A stretch of 64,000 bases of DNA from Proteles cristata cristata (taxonomy: Eukaryota > Chordata > Mammalia > Carnivora > Hyaenidae), in NCBI GenBank assembly GCA_017311185.1, contig JAESUZ010003505.1:1240001-1304000 (forward strand), given 5' to 3'. A model generated the notes under the pieces. That model worked only from the letters and a program-made list of their open reading frames with translations. It was not told where the DNA came from and made no database searches. The translations under genes and the position numbers were made by a program. Shown here piece after piece: positions 46,850-58,058 of the stretch (position 1 is its first letter; every line of letters starts with the position of its first letter).

Positions 46850-49100
46850 ATACGATCTCTCCTTTCTTTTAAATTTACACTTTCAACGTTTTTTTTGCCT
46901 ATCTCTTTATTTTCCATCTACTTCTTTTTCCTTAAGGTTGGATGGAAATGCTTATTGCTGAGAAGAAAATAAGACCTTTTTTTTTTTTTTTTAGTAATAG
47001 TCAATGAAGAGAGCTTTTTTCCACATCGCTCCATGAGCTGTTTAATGCGATCGCCTAATGCACTGCCTAGGATATATTGCAGTTTTTTACATTTCTCTTT
47101 TAGCCCTTTAAAAGAACAGTTGTCTGACCTTTTTTCTCAGAGGTTAATCAAGAATGCACAGCCTTATAAGGCTGATTCAATTTCCTTTATGTGAACATGC
47201 TGCATAAGTGATCATGATGGTGTTTGTCTGGTTCACCAAGCTTTGTCTTTCTGTGGCCAGCCTTTCCCGTGAATGACCACATATGTTGTGCATTTGGCCA
47301 CATAAGGTGAGAAAAAGCAAAATAGATTTTCCCGAGCATTCAATCAAATTTCCACACAATGGACTCCCTAATGTGGACTCGAGATGTATCTGGTCATATA
47401 TTATTTAGCCGTATTGTATTGTGTTTCAAAATTTTCTACCCCATATTCAATTTTAATAAATGCATGAGTAGATGCAATATTTGAGCTCTATATCTTAGAA
47501 ATTCAACACTTTCAACAGATTCTTCTGACTTCAAAGAATTTAATATTAGTATCATAAAAGGTCTTTTGAAGAATAATACTGGAACATAAGAAAAATGACT
47601 GCCTGAGTGCGCCCTATTATTTTGAAAGTGTTTTATTGCTTTAATTTCCTGTCTTAGTAAAGTAACAAGCGGCATAATAGAAGATATATTGTTACAGAGT
47701 TTGCAATTTATTAGAAGGCTTGAGCTAGTTGAAGACTTTATGGGAAGCGAAAAAGAAAACCTCTATTTAGCTGAAAAATGGAGACAAACCACAACATCAA
47801 TGTTGCAGCAGCTTTAAATGGAGTCCTATCTTTGACTGATAAGTTATCTCTACACGCCCTGTATGTTTGCATGAAATAAATCCGTGGGCACAAGGCTCAT
47901 TCTGTGCTGGCTGTGTCATTAGCTTCCTAGAAACCTAATGTTCTTTCATTTGTGAGGCGTGTATAAGATGACTGTTGCTATTTGGATTCCATAGCACAAA
48001 GGTGCTATTAAAGCAGAAATGACCCATAACATATATTTTCATTCATTTATTACACTTTTTGCATGCGCGACTGAATTTTAATCCTCAGCTTTGTCAACCT
48101 AGTATAGTTATATTAAGCTTTTTAACCTAGTTTCATGTACCTCACTTCACTGTGTTTTACACAGTGGCATAAAAGCATCAAAGGGAAGGCATTTATTCCA
48201 TGGAAGAACAGAGAGACAATTCATTTCTGCTTCTAAAATTGTGGAACTGAGTGATGGGACACTCTGAGTAACCTGTAACAGTATGTCCTGAAATCGCCTC
48301 ATAATTAACTGCAGGGAAGGGAAAACAGGGTGTCTAGCTGATTTTGTTGTGTTTTGATGTTTTGTCATGGAGGGTTTAATACACAGTAGGTACTCAGATA
48401 AATGGACATGAAGCAGTGGTCCTATGAGAGAAGCTACACGTTTAGCAGGGCAGAGCAAGACGCACAAAAATCAGAATGACTTCCCAATTCTGTCACTACC
48501 CACCCCACCCCAAATTGCAACACATCTGCTCTTAAAAGATTGCTTTTTCTACAAAGCAGAACAAAATGGGAGATACCTTCATGTGGACAGCTCATTTGAA
48601 AAGACCAAAAGGCCAATATAATGCTTTGTTTAATGATGATAATCTTAAATGTGTAGGTTTCATGCATAGGGAGTGATCTTTATCGCCCTTGATGGTGGTT
48701 TGCATACATCCTCAACAGTGCACTTTGCCCGTTAATAAGCTAAATTCATTGGCTGATGGCTTCTTCATGTGATGAGGCTTTTATGACATTTAAACTAGTA
48801 CATCTATAAAAACCTCACCCATTTTTAGGCAGCATATAGCTAGGCCACCTGCAGGCTGCAAGTTTAATACAAGAGCATGGACATTTCTGGTTTCCTCTGT
48901 TATCTATGTTCATCTTAGAAAGAATAATGATTTGCAAGCTTTATTGCTAACTGAAGCACAAAAGATTTCCTCTGGGCTTGCCATGGACAGTCCTCAGGCA
49001 CATTAGAGGAGTCAAGTAGTGTTAGTTCAAAGTGAATTACTTCATTTTAATCATGGTGACTTTACCAGCTCAGTCAATGTGCTGTAATGGCCTATTGTCA
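46850..49100. other. Candidate conserved non-coding (enhancer-like) region
   Basis: There are 2.2 kb without a SINE, L1 or assignable old repeat. The sequence is AT-rich and compositionally even, with homeobox-type TAAT cores (TTTAATGCGATCGCCTAATG at 47040) and an E-box CATATG. This texture is typical of conserved developmental enhancers, but conservation cannot be seen from one genome. Confidence 0.35.
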
Positions 49101-49113
49101 AGCTTTATTTTCA

Positions 49114-49281
49114 CCTCCTCCTTCTTCTTCTTCCCCTTCTTCTTCTTCCCCTTCTTCTTCTTCTTCTTCTTCTTCTTCTTCTTCTTCTTCTTCTTCTTCT
49201 TCTTCCTCTTCCTCTTCTTCTTCTTCTTCTTCTTCTTCTTCTTCTTCTTCTTCTTCTTCTTCTTCTTTTTCCTTTCTCCTC
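49114..49281. repeat. 168-nt pure polypyrimidine (TTC)n tract
   Basis: Every base on the plus strand from 49114 to 49281 is C or T, mostly TTC triplets in two runs of about 17-18 units separated by CCTCTTCCTC. The frames reading poly-Phe or poly-Ser here are artefacts. Confidence 0.97.
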
Positions 49282-50417
49282 GTTAAATGATACCTAGGTC
49301 ACTTTATTTTTAAGCATATTTTTAAGCCTGTTCAAGATTTACGGATTTAACAGCACTTCCAAATGAGTCATCCTGTCTTACAACATTTGAAGTCTTGTTT
49401 GGTAACTCTTTTTCCTCTTAATCCTTGGCTAAAATCTGTTGAGATTTTTTTAAAACAACTGAATGAGTCCTTAGTTAAGAGGCATTGCCAATTATAGAGT
49501 TATAATGAGCGCAAACTCTGAAATGCAAATAAATAAAACGTAGCACCCAGGATTACTAGTGACTAAATATTTACTACACCCTCATTCACTCACAAATAGG
49601 AGGCTGGGGTATGTAGAAAGCAGGCACGTATGCATATAATAGTCATGTCACCTATTAAAAGAGAAATGTTAACATTTGAAATTCACCTTAAAGGCTGTGT
49701 AACATCACTCTGAAAATCTCTCCACTATGGTGCTGTATTTTGCTATCAGACACCATATATTATGCATCTTTTTTTTTCATACTCAGTTATTTTCTCATTA
49801 TTGTTGTCATGTAGGTTAATGATAAGTGGCTCCCCCACTTCAGGGAAAAAAGGCACACTTCTCCTGACACTTCTCAGGGACTGTGCATTGTTTTTCCATT
49901 CCTTCTGTACAGAGCACTCACTAGTCCCCAAACCTCCAGCCTTGGAGGCACCAGTAGAGCTGTGTGCCATCGTTTCATTCATGATTTCTGAGTGTGAGGA
50001 CCCCCTCACCCGGCACACGAAAGCACTATAATTACTTTCGTTTCTTGGTTAGCATAGGTCATGGAACTAGTGTTAATAATAATCTTTCCCTCTAGACTTC
50101 TCTGTATTTATATATCTCTGATGCAATAACCATTGGGACCATAGAGGTGTATTTTATCTTCATTTCCGTTCTCTTGGTATTGTTTTAGCCCAGGGGGGAA
50201 ATCAAATGAGGTACAGAACATGGTAAACTCACACAACTCTGAGGTCATTAACACCTAATTAGAAACAGCTTAGAGATCGAAATCATTCTTTGGTTAAGAT
50301 GTGAGGGAGAACAGAAAGAGATCAGACAGCATTTAACTTCTTCACTGCCAGTATGGTCTTTACCACCCAGGGCCACCCTGTTCCTCGTTGTCTTCTTTCC
50401 GACTTTAAGAGGGAGTA
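49282..50417. other. No identified feature
   Basis: Unique sequence. Overlapping frames of about 90 codons on both strands at 49.75-50.03 kb have no recognisable homology. Confidence 0.5.

Positions 50418-50451
<34 letters not shown>
50418..50451. repeat. (GT)n microsatellite
   Basis: About 16 GT units followed by a T-rich run. Confidence 0.97.
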
Positions 50452-50455
<4 letters not shown>

Positions 50456-50896
50456 TTTCTTTTTTTTTTTTAATTTGATACAATAGGCACTCTGTTAAAA
50501 TGCAAGGCAAGTCTGCCCAAAGGCCTAACATCCTCATTGATTTTTCCTTAACTGCAAGTCTTAATATTCCTTCAGTTTAGGCCTAAATAACCTAAAGATA
50601 AAGTGTTTTTCAGTCTGTTTCTTTGTTCTTTTAATATTGTATGACAAGAAGCATATTACTTGGCAAATAAAAAAAAAAGACACCCATTTTAGGGAAGTTA
50701 TAATCGTATTGTGTCAAGATCAAGTAAATATTTATTTCTAAAAGTATTACAGCCATGTATTTTTTATTACATTTTTAGTAGGTTTTAAGTTGCTACGGGG
50801 CAAGTTTTAAAAAGTTTGTCCCATCTTATCTTTTATAAATGTAGAGTCATTCTAATTCCTATCATGCTCTTTGCTACATTAAAAACCACTGAAGGT
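50452..50896. other. No identified feature
   Basis: AT-rich unique sequence. Confidence 0.5.
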
Positions 50897-51053
50897 GGGG
50901 CGCCTGGGTGGCTCAGTCATTTAAGTGTCTTTGGCTCTGGTCATGATCAGATGGTTTGTGAGTTTGAGCCCCACATTGGGCTCCATGCTGACAGTGTAGA
51001 GCCTGCTTAGAATTCCCGTTATCTCCTCTCTCTCTGCCCTTCCCCTGCTCATG

Positions 51054-51084
<31 letters not shown>

Positions 51085-51118
51085 TCTCTCTCTCACAAAT
51101 AGATACATACATACAAAC
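50897..51118 (+). mobile_element. Feline CAN-SINE, forward
   Basis: The head GGGGCGCCTGGGTGGCTCAG is perfect. The CT tract is expanded and the tail carries ATAC repeats. AAACCACTGAAGG and ATACCACCAAAGG may be a worn duplication. Confidence 0.94.
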
Positions 51119-51210
51119 ATACCACCAAAGGAATCCATGTATTCCTGTATGGTGGTCTACTGAGGGCCTTTCTTTTCTAGAAAGGATCAATATTGAAAAG
51201 AGAGAAAGGA

Positions 51211-51385
51211 GGGGCACCTAGGTGGCTCATTCAGATCATGATCTCCCAGTTGGTGAGTTCGAGCCCCACCTCAGCTCTGTGCTGTCTGCAAGGAGCCCAC
51301 CGCGAGCCCTCTGTCCTCCTCTCTCTGCCCCTTCAATGCTTGCTCTCTCTGTCTCTCACAAAATAAATACATTAACTTTAAAAAA
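51211..51385 (+). mobile_element. CAN-SINE with internal deletion, forward
   Basis: Begins GGGGCACCTAGGTGGCTCA, then jumps to AGATCATGATCTC. About 25-27 nt between the two GGCTCAG motifs of the full-length element are lost. Confidence 0.9.
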
Positions 51386-51658
51386 CAGAGAAATCAAATG
51401 TGGAAAATGCACCTGCCCCTAGCAAGGTGATCAACAAAGGAGGGACCTTTACCTCTCCCTGTTCCCTGATCTATAACTCGGTGTTTTAAGTATTCTCTGC
51501 GTGCCTCCTACCTGAGGATTCCTTCACTGCAGGAACTGAAGCCACAAGGGGTAAAGCTGACTGGGTCCAGTGGAAGCCCAGGAGCCCCCTGGAGGAGTGT
51601 GGAGGGGGCGGGGGAAGCCTGGCTGCTGGGTCCCCTGTCACCGTGCAAGCCCCCACTA
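51386..51658. other. Unique sequence with a GC box
   Basis: GGGGGCGGGGG near 51605 is a consensus Sp1-type GC box, but no CpG island or other promoter sign accompanies it. Confidence 0.45.
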
Positions 51659-51954
51659 ATGAGTGCCATCATCATGGTCTTTGTCTCGGCCGTGGAAAGT
51701 TTTTTCTGCTTTCCGTGAATGGACTATCTGCCGCCAGGACGTGGCTAATTGCTTGCTGGTTGTATGAGGCCACCAGAGATCCCCAGATCAGAGCAAAAGG
51801 CATCCTTGTTGATAAATTGGCTCCAGACACACCCTATTCTGCCTGCGGGAACTCGTAAGGGCCTCGGTGTGTCAGGAGTGAGGACTCCTTAGATAAGGGG
51901 CCAGACACACTCAGGAGAAGTAGATGTCAAAACCTCCACCAGTGACTGCGAGCT
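51659..51954 (+). repeat. Unassigned repeat, copy A
   Basis: A ~296-bp segment related to the reverse complement of 56004-56308. Long shared blocks include GGCTAATTGCTTGCT, CTGCCTGCGGGAACTC, ACTCCTTAGATAAGGGGC and AGGAGAAGTAGATGTCAAAA. The MIR follows about 90 bp later. Family unknown to me. Confidence 0.8.
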
Positions 51955-52044
51955 AGAGTCTTAGTTTGAATGGATGTCCTGGGGATATGCCCGTCCTCAG
52001 TTTTCCAAACCTAAAGGCAGTAGGACACCAGGGTCAAGGTCTTG

Positions 52045-52205
52045 GCTACTGGCATTAGACTGTTGGCTCTAAGTCCAGCTGTGACTTCTTATGATGCCTC
52101 TCTGTCCCAGGTTCCACACTTGTAGAATAGAGATAATGAAAACAGTACGTGCCTCACAGGGTTGTTGTGGGAGTTAAATGGTAAAAGGAGCTCAGAACTC
52201 TTAGA
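52045..52205 (+). repeat. MIR relic, forward
   Basis: CTGTTGGCTCTAAGTCCAGC, CACTTGTAGAATAGAGATAA, CACAGGGTTGTTGTGGGAGT follow the forward MIR core. Confidence 0.7.
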
Positions 52206-52208
52206 AGC

Positions 52209-52930
52209 CACCTGTTCTCAAACTGTGGCGGAGTCGGGGGGGCCTCTGGGAGGGTCCTTGAGATCCTACCTGTGGGTCCAATCAGATCAAAACTATTTTC
52301 ATAAAAATGCTGAGATGATTTGTCTTTTCCCTCTTATTCTCTCACCAGTGGGCTTTGAGTATACAGAAGCCACATGACCTAGGATTTCACAATAGATTGA
52401 ACGTAGAAGCAGGTCTGAGAATCCAGCTCTCTTCTGTTATGTCAGACAGTAGAGATTTGCAAAACTGTAGAATGATGCCATTCTTCTCACTACAGGTTTC
52501 ATTTAAAAAATATTGTTATTTTTCATTAAAATCTCTTATTTTTGTTAACATATAATGGGGTCTGTTGTTATTTTTTATGTTAATTTATTTTTTGAGAGCT
52601 AATGGGAGATAGAGCATGAGTGGGGGAAGGGCAGAGAGAGAGGGAGATACAGAATCTGAGACAGGCTCCAGGCTCGGAGCTGTCAGCATGGAGCCTGATG
52701 CGGGGCTCGAACTCATGGACTGTGCCATCATGACCTGAGTTGAAGTGAAATGCTTAACTGACTGAGCCACCCAGGTGCCCCTGGGTGTTATGTATTCATA
52801 AGCATATTAAATTTCTAGTATGATAAATATTGATAGATAAAACCCACATTAAGAAAAAACCTTTATCTGTTTGTTTTGTTTTGTTTTTTAAACATAAAGG
52901 AGTTCTGAGTCCAAAGTAATTAAGAACCAC
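52209..52930 (+). repeat. hAT-type DNA transposon relic, split by a SINE
   Basis: Starts near TGTTCTCAAACTGTGG and ends near AATTAAGAACCACC, compatible with hAT terminal inverted repeats. Internal blocks AAAACTATTTTCATAAAAAT and ATGATAAATATTGATAGATA lie on either side of the SINE in the expected order. Confidence 0.65.
52576..52781 (-). mobile_element. Feline CAN-SINE, reverse, inside hAT relic
   Basis: Ends ACTGAGCCACCCAGGTGCCC. The host transposon reads through on both sides. Confidence 0.93.
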
Positions 52931-53094
52931 CCAAATGAGCTGCTGTTACCGTCAGCTTCTCCCATCTTTATTATTTTGGGTTTTACCCTGCAAACCTGCT
53001 GGGACCAAGTGAGGTATTGTCTTCACAGCTTTCCCTTAAAAGAGGAACTGATCCTTTGAGGGGTAGGGGGGCAGTTCTTTTATTTAATTACCAA

Positions 53095-53205
53095 ACACAG
53101 CCAACCAAATTTATTTAGAATGCTGATTCCTGAGCACCCCCTCCAGAAATTCTGATTCCAAAGTTTAGGTGATACCCCTCCCCAAAACCTGGATGTCTAC
53201 CTTCT
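53095..53205 (+). repeat. Possible MER5-type relic
   Basis: TTTAGAATGCTGATTCCTGA and AAATTCTGATTCCAAAG resemble the core of MER5-type elements. Confidence 0.4.
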
Positions 53206-55139
53206 AAGTTATTTTGAAATGATTTTTCAAAAAGCCACATTTTTTAAAGAACAATATTGCCCCACAAACTCCGTTTTCATTCCCTCAGGCTTAACAGTGC
53301 CTGTCTTCAGCTTTGACCCTTGCAGTTTGGGCTTATCACCTTTTCTCAGTCAAGGTCAACAAGATCTGTGGTCTCCTCAGCAGAAAGATGCAATCATTAT
53401 GAGCAATAGGTGACTCACAGATGTCTGTGGGTGGTTTGTAACTCTGAAGATGGAAGGGAAAAAAAAAAAAAAACCTAGAAACCAGTTTTCTGGGCCTCTG
53501 CATAGCTCAGCAGTAACTAATCTTGAGGGGGACAAGGAGCTCCTTCACTTGGGACTTTCCAGGGGCTAATTAAACTGAGGATTATGGAAGAGACTGAGAG
53601 GCTATGGGGAAGGACAGGCTGTGGTGAAAGGGCAAGGTAGGGTTGGAGGGACGCAGCCAGTGGGTAGATAGCCTTGAATCATTCTGCTAACCTGAGGTTG
53701 TCACCTTTTATTTATCTTTTGGAGAGAGCATGGAGAAGGGAACCCACAACCCACAGCTCACTGCTGGATTTTAGGTGTCCTGATTTGTAACTGTTGATTG
53801 CTTGTGGAAATTTATCTTTATATTCCTTCCATCCCTTCTCTGCAATCGGAGAAGCATTATCTGTAACGCTTATGTTCTCAAGACTTCCTAGAACTCGGGC
53901 ATGAGAGTCTGTGACTTCAAACTCATTCTCTAGTATAATTTTCTAACTAGCAGCTCTGTACCATACTCTGATGTGTAACTGGTCGTGAAAGATTCGCTAG
54001 AGAAAGATACATTAACCCCAGATAAAACTTACAAAAGGAATCCTGACCACAACTCAGTATCTTTCAAAAGGAAAATGTCATGAAGCCGACTATCACTTAA
54101 TGAACAGCCCAGCCTCTTCTCCAGTCTCCATACACGACCTCCAACCTTCACTCGCTAAAATGTTCTCTGCATCAATCCTTCAGTTATAACCATGTGCCCT
54201 TGGATGTATTACCATTTTTATTAAGTATTTTCATGATTCCATTTAGAAGGCAAATGAATTATTTCAGAGGAAAGCAAAACAGAATGCGTACATCAAACAT
54301 CCAATATAAGTAACTCCCAGCAGCTCAAAATACATTCTAAGGACTTTATATACTGGTCATGCTCCTACTAAGGCTTAGAGAGAATTTTTCTCCTAGTTTA
54401 AAATATACTATTAATTCTACAAGGTCAGAGGGCACGTCATGAACAAAATATGTTAGTTGATTGTGTTCATAGTGATTGTAGCAATGAAAAAGACATAAGA
54501 ATCTAAAACCTTTGAAAAATCTGCCCGTAGGGAAGATATTTTACCATCTACTAGGGACTAATACTTCTTATTTTGAGAAAGTCATTTCATTACCCACATA
54601 AAGAGGGAAGTTTACTGTGAGAAAATTGAGGCAGGGAAATTTTAAGTAGTTGTCTGGTAACTGATGGTAACTAAGAGTCCCATTTCCTGTGATAGTTTTG
54701 TGGTTACTAGGGTATGCCTTCTTGATTTTGGCTAAGAGAGAGACAATGAGAGAGAAAACAAGGACTTCTCTTTTCTGTTTCCTTTTTCCTTTAGCAATTA
54801 AATATGAATAACAACATGAATAAACATCCATGGTGTTTATTTTCCAACATGGTTTGGGAATTTAGGTGATTTCTGCTAAGATGTGAATTTGTACTACAAT
54901 GAGTGCATATAAAAGCTTATGGGTGAATCAGCATATTTCATATATAAATGTGCTAATGTTTTTTTCTCAAACCTGAGAAGGTGGTAGAACTCCCATTTCT
55001 GAAAACAGGGAATGCATCTTTAGTCTCTTCTGTATTTCCATCACCTTGCTACCCTTGTGCCCATGATCACACACATGCATGCAAAATACTGCAACCTCAC
55101 AGGCAGATGATGGACAGTCCAGTGGAAATTACATTTAGA
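53206..55139. other. Unique sequence, no identified feature
   Basis: About 1.9 kb without SINE or assigned repeat. Poly-A near 53460. Frames of 64-87 codons look non-coding. Confidence 0.5.
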
Positions 55140-55620
55140 GAAATTCCTTCAACAAATATGTATTTGATACTATGTGCTAAGAATAGTTCTAAGAACAGGA
55201 GATTCCACAGGGAACAAAATAGAGGTGGTAGACAGTACCAGAAATTTTTAAAGCTTATTTCAATTTTAGTAATTTGTTATGCAGTGAACGTATAGAGCCA
55301 TGTAATGGAGAGTGGCTGGGGGGCAGGGAGTTTTTCTAGATTAACTCTGAAGAGGCAGCACTTGAGAGAGTCTGGGCCTAGAGCAAGAGTCGGGGAGAAG
55401 TTTTACTGCAGCGAGAGTAGGAAAGACAAGGGTCCCACATGGTTAGCACTGTGGCTAGAGGGCACGTGGCGTGTGAGAAGAGTCAGGTGCAAGACGCAAG
55501 CTGTGTCCTCCATACTTACTCGTTGGTGATCTCTTCTCTTTACAATAGAAAGCCTTTGAGAAGTTTAAGCGGGGAGTGACATGATTGTCAATGAGGGACG
55601 GAGCAGTGAGTAAAAATGGG
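55140..55620 (+). repeat. Ancient interspersed repeat relic
   Basis: CAACAAATATGTATTTGATA, AGAACAGGAGATTCCACAGG and AGCGGGGAGTGACATGATTG appear in the order of a common old mammalian repeat, also seen at about 12.98 kb. Family not recalled with certainty. Confidence 0.5.
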
Positions 55621-55727
55621 AAACACCTCATAACAGTTGCACTAATCACCCTAAAGAAGAATCTCTCCTTCTGTGTCCTGCAGCTTGTCTGTGGGCCTGT
55701 GGAACCACCATGAGTAAATGACATACT

Positions 55728-55976
55728 CTACCAACGTCCACTCATAAAGCCAGTAGCACCATTGAAAAGGATTCCTATCAAAACATGTACATCAGCAAAT
55801 GAGGGCTCATTTGGTGGACTGGGAAATAAGGATTCTGTGGTTCTGTAAATAGTGGCAGCAGCCACAAGCCAAAGGGCAGCCTTTATGGGCGCACAGTGTG
55901 ATGGATCCTGACATCCCGGATCAGGATTTCCAGATTCCCTACACATACACAGCATAATCACCATCAGTGGTGTCAT
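55728..55976 (-). other. 82-codon open frame beside repeat copy B
   Basis: It begins MTPLMVIMLCMCRESG about 27 bp from the end of copy B on the same strand as B and ends at TAG. A hydrophobic first part and a KAALWLVAAATIY stretch suggest a membrane-like character, but no family is recognised and chance is plausible. Confidence 0.2.
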
Positions 55977-56003
55977 CTTTGAGAACTAAGTACAACAATA
56001 TAA

Positions 56004-56308
56004 AGCTCGCAGTCACTGGCTTAGGTTTTGACATCTACTTCTCCTGAGTGTAGCTAGCCCCTTATCTAAGGAGTCTACACTTGTGACAGACCAGGGCCCT
56101 TATGAGTTCCCGCAGGCAGTATAGAATGAGTCAGGATCCATTTTATCAACATGGATGACTTCTTCTGATTTGGGACCTCTCATGACTCCTTTGGCCGCCT
56201 TCTACAGCTAGCAAGCAATTAGCCATGTCCCCTCAGCAGACGATGGCATTCAGGTAAAGCAACAGAAACCTCTTAAGACTGAAAGAGTTCCATGGAGGTA
56301 GGACTCAT
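56004..56308 (-). repeat. Unassigned repeat, copy B
   Basis: The reverse complement aligns with 51659-51954 over its whole length. Copy A shows no homology to the 82-codon frame next to B, so similarity ends at 56004. Confidence 0.8.
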
Positions 56309-57840
56309 CTGCAGATGTAACCATCCTCTTGCTTGATTGCTTCTGGGAAAGGGGTTAGGGAGTGTTAGCCTATCAGCAGCTGACCAGAGGGTGATTTAGT
56401 TCTTGGGCAATGTCAGTTTTAACTTCCTACAAGTTGCTGATGTCTGCAGCTGCTGTGGGAATCTATTTTTGGCCAAAGATTTGGGAGGCAATGGTAGTTC
56501 TGAAATGCCTAAGGCCTCTAAGCCAATTTGGAAAATTCAGGGGATTTGAATTGAATAAATTTCTATAGATAGAACTCATCCTACAAATATTTTCGTTGCA
56601 AAGGGAAGACTTAAAGCCCATTTCAACTGGGGTTTTCTTGTCTGGAGCATGTAACAGTTCATTCTCTGGTCCAACTCGTATTTGTGTATACAATTTTTAC
56701 ACGAGGGATCTCAGCAATATGAAATTGGTTAGAAGTTTTGGGGTGAACTTGGTTCCCACTTCAGCGTTCTACTTCTGGAAGATAGAGGAAAATGACAAAA
56801 GACTTGATATTGTTTACGGAAAGCAATTCAACACGGAGGGTCAAAGCAGAGAATTCAAACTAGGACAAACACCTGCTTGTTGTGATAAATGTTTTCTGAT
56901 CTACTCTCTCCCTTTCTGCACCCTGCTTGCTGTCCTGGAAGGCTGACTTCTATAGATTCCATCAGCAGCCTTCCTTGATCTCTGGCTTCCAGTTGAGTGT
57001 AGCATTGGAAAACCAGCAGGAGATCAGAGGGTTGGGATCCTTATTCCCCAGACCCCTCCCAGTTGGGCTATGGGGTAGCACCATCCTTCTGCTAAGGCCA
57101 AAGCTGCCTCTGAGTGGCCTCTTCTATATTTTCAGCTACGTTTTCCAGATGTCACTTAGGACCCCCTCAATGTTTTGGGCCCACGACGGGCTTCTCTTAA
57201 CCTTGCTCATACCTTTATAAATAATCCTTTCTCAAATTCCTGCATTGTGCTATGTCATCTATTTGCATATCACGTGCATATAGGTAATTCCCCCTAAAAT
57301 AAACTATGGCTAATATTTGGAAAGGAAAAATTTCAGGACCTCAAAACTCAGTGTTCATTTTAAACAGGTCACTGTGCATGTAAATCTTAAATTATAGCCC
57401 AAATACAATTGGTAGACTGTCAGAGTCCTTTGAACAGTGAAAGCAATTCCAGCCCAAGGCATGTCCACCCTGGCTGTTGCTGGCTTAAGAACAGGCATCT
57501 TCCTCATTCAGTCACTGTCAACAGCCATATGCATTGTGTGTTGGTCAGGAAATACAGCTTTAGGCATTTGGCATCCTAACTTGATAGTTTTTTACCTATA
57601 TAAGCATTTTACTTGTTTCAGTGACCTTTTAGGACCTTGATTTGCAGTTTTGATTTGATATATAACACATTATAATTTTTATCATTTAAAATAGGTAGAA
57701 ATGGGCTCTTAATGTTTCCATGCAGAAAGTCTGTTTTTCAGGAATAGATTTCTGCCATCAAGCAGGTAATACCTATGTGAAGAGGAAAGAAATCGTTTAT
57801 AGCAACTGAATGTCTAAGACTCAGTTTCATCATTAAAATC
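56309..57840. other. Unique sequence, no identified gene
   Basis: It includes a 116-codon plus frame at 56596-56946 and a 97-codon frame at 56927-57220 with no recognisable domains. An octamer ATTTGCAT (57261-57268) sits 2 bp from CACGTG (57271-57276). Confidence 0.5.
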
Positions 57841-57852
57841 TGAGTAATGATA

Positions 57853-58046
57853 GTGGCCCCAAGGTGGCTTCGTTGGTTAAGTGTCTGTCTCTTGATTTCA
57901 GCCCAGGTCATGATCTCATGGTTTGTGAGTTTGAATCCCACATTGGGCCCTGTGCTGATAGTGCGCAGCCTGCTTGGGATTCTCTCTCCTTCCCTCTCTC
58001 TCTGTCCCTTCAGTACACACTCTCTAATAAGTTTATTTGAAAAATA
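57853..58046 (+). mobile_element. Feline CAN-SINE, forward
   Basis: Head worn (GTGGCCCCAAGGTGGCTTCG). A perfect 12-bp duplication TGAGTAATGATA lies at 57841-57852 and 58047-58058. Confidence 0.95.
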
Positions 58047-58058
58047 TGAGTAATGATA

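Noticed and set aside
49032..49290. Poly-Phe and poly-Ser open frames
   Set aside because: Translation of the TTC tract.
51600..51615. GC box as a promoter
   Set aside because: Isolated motif without supporting features.
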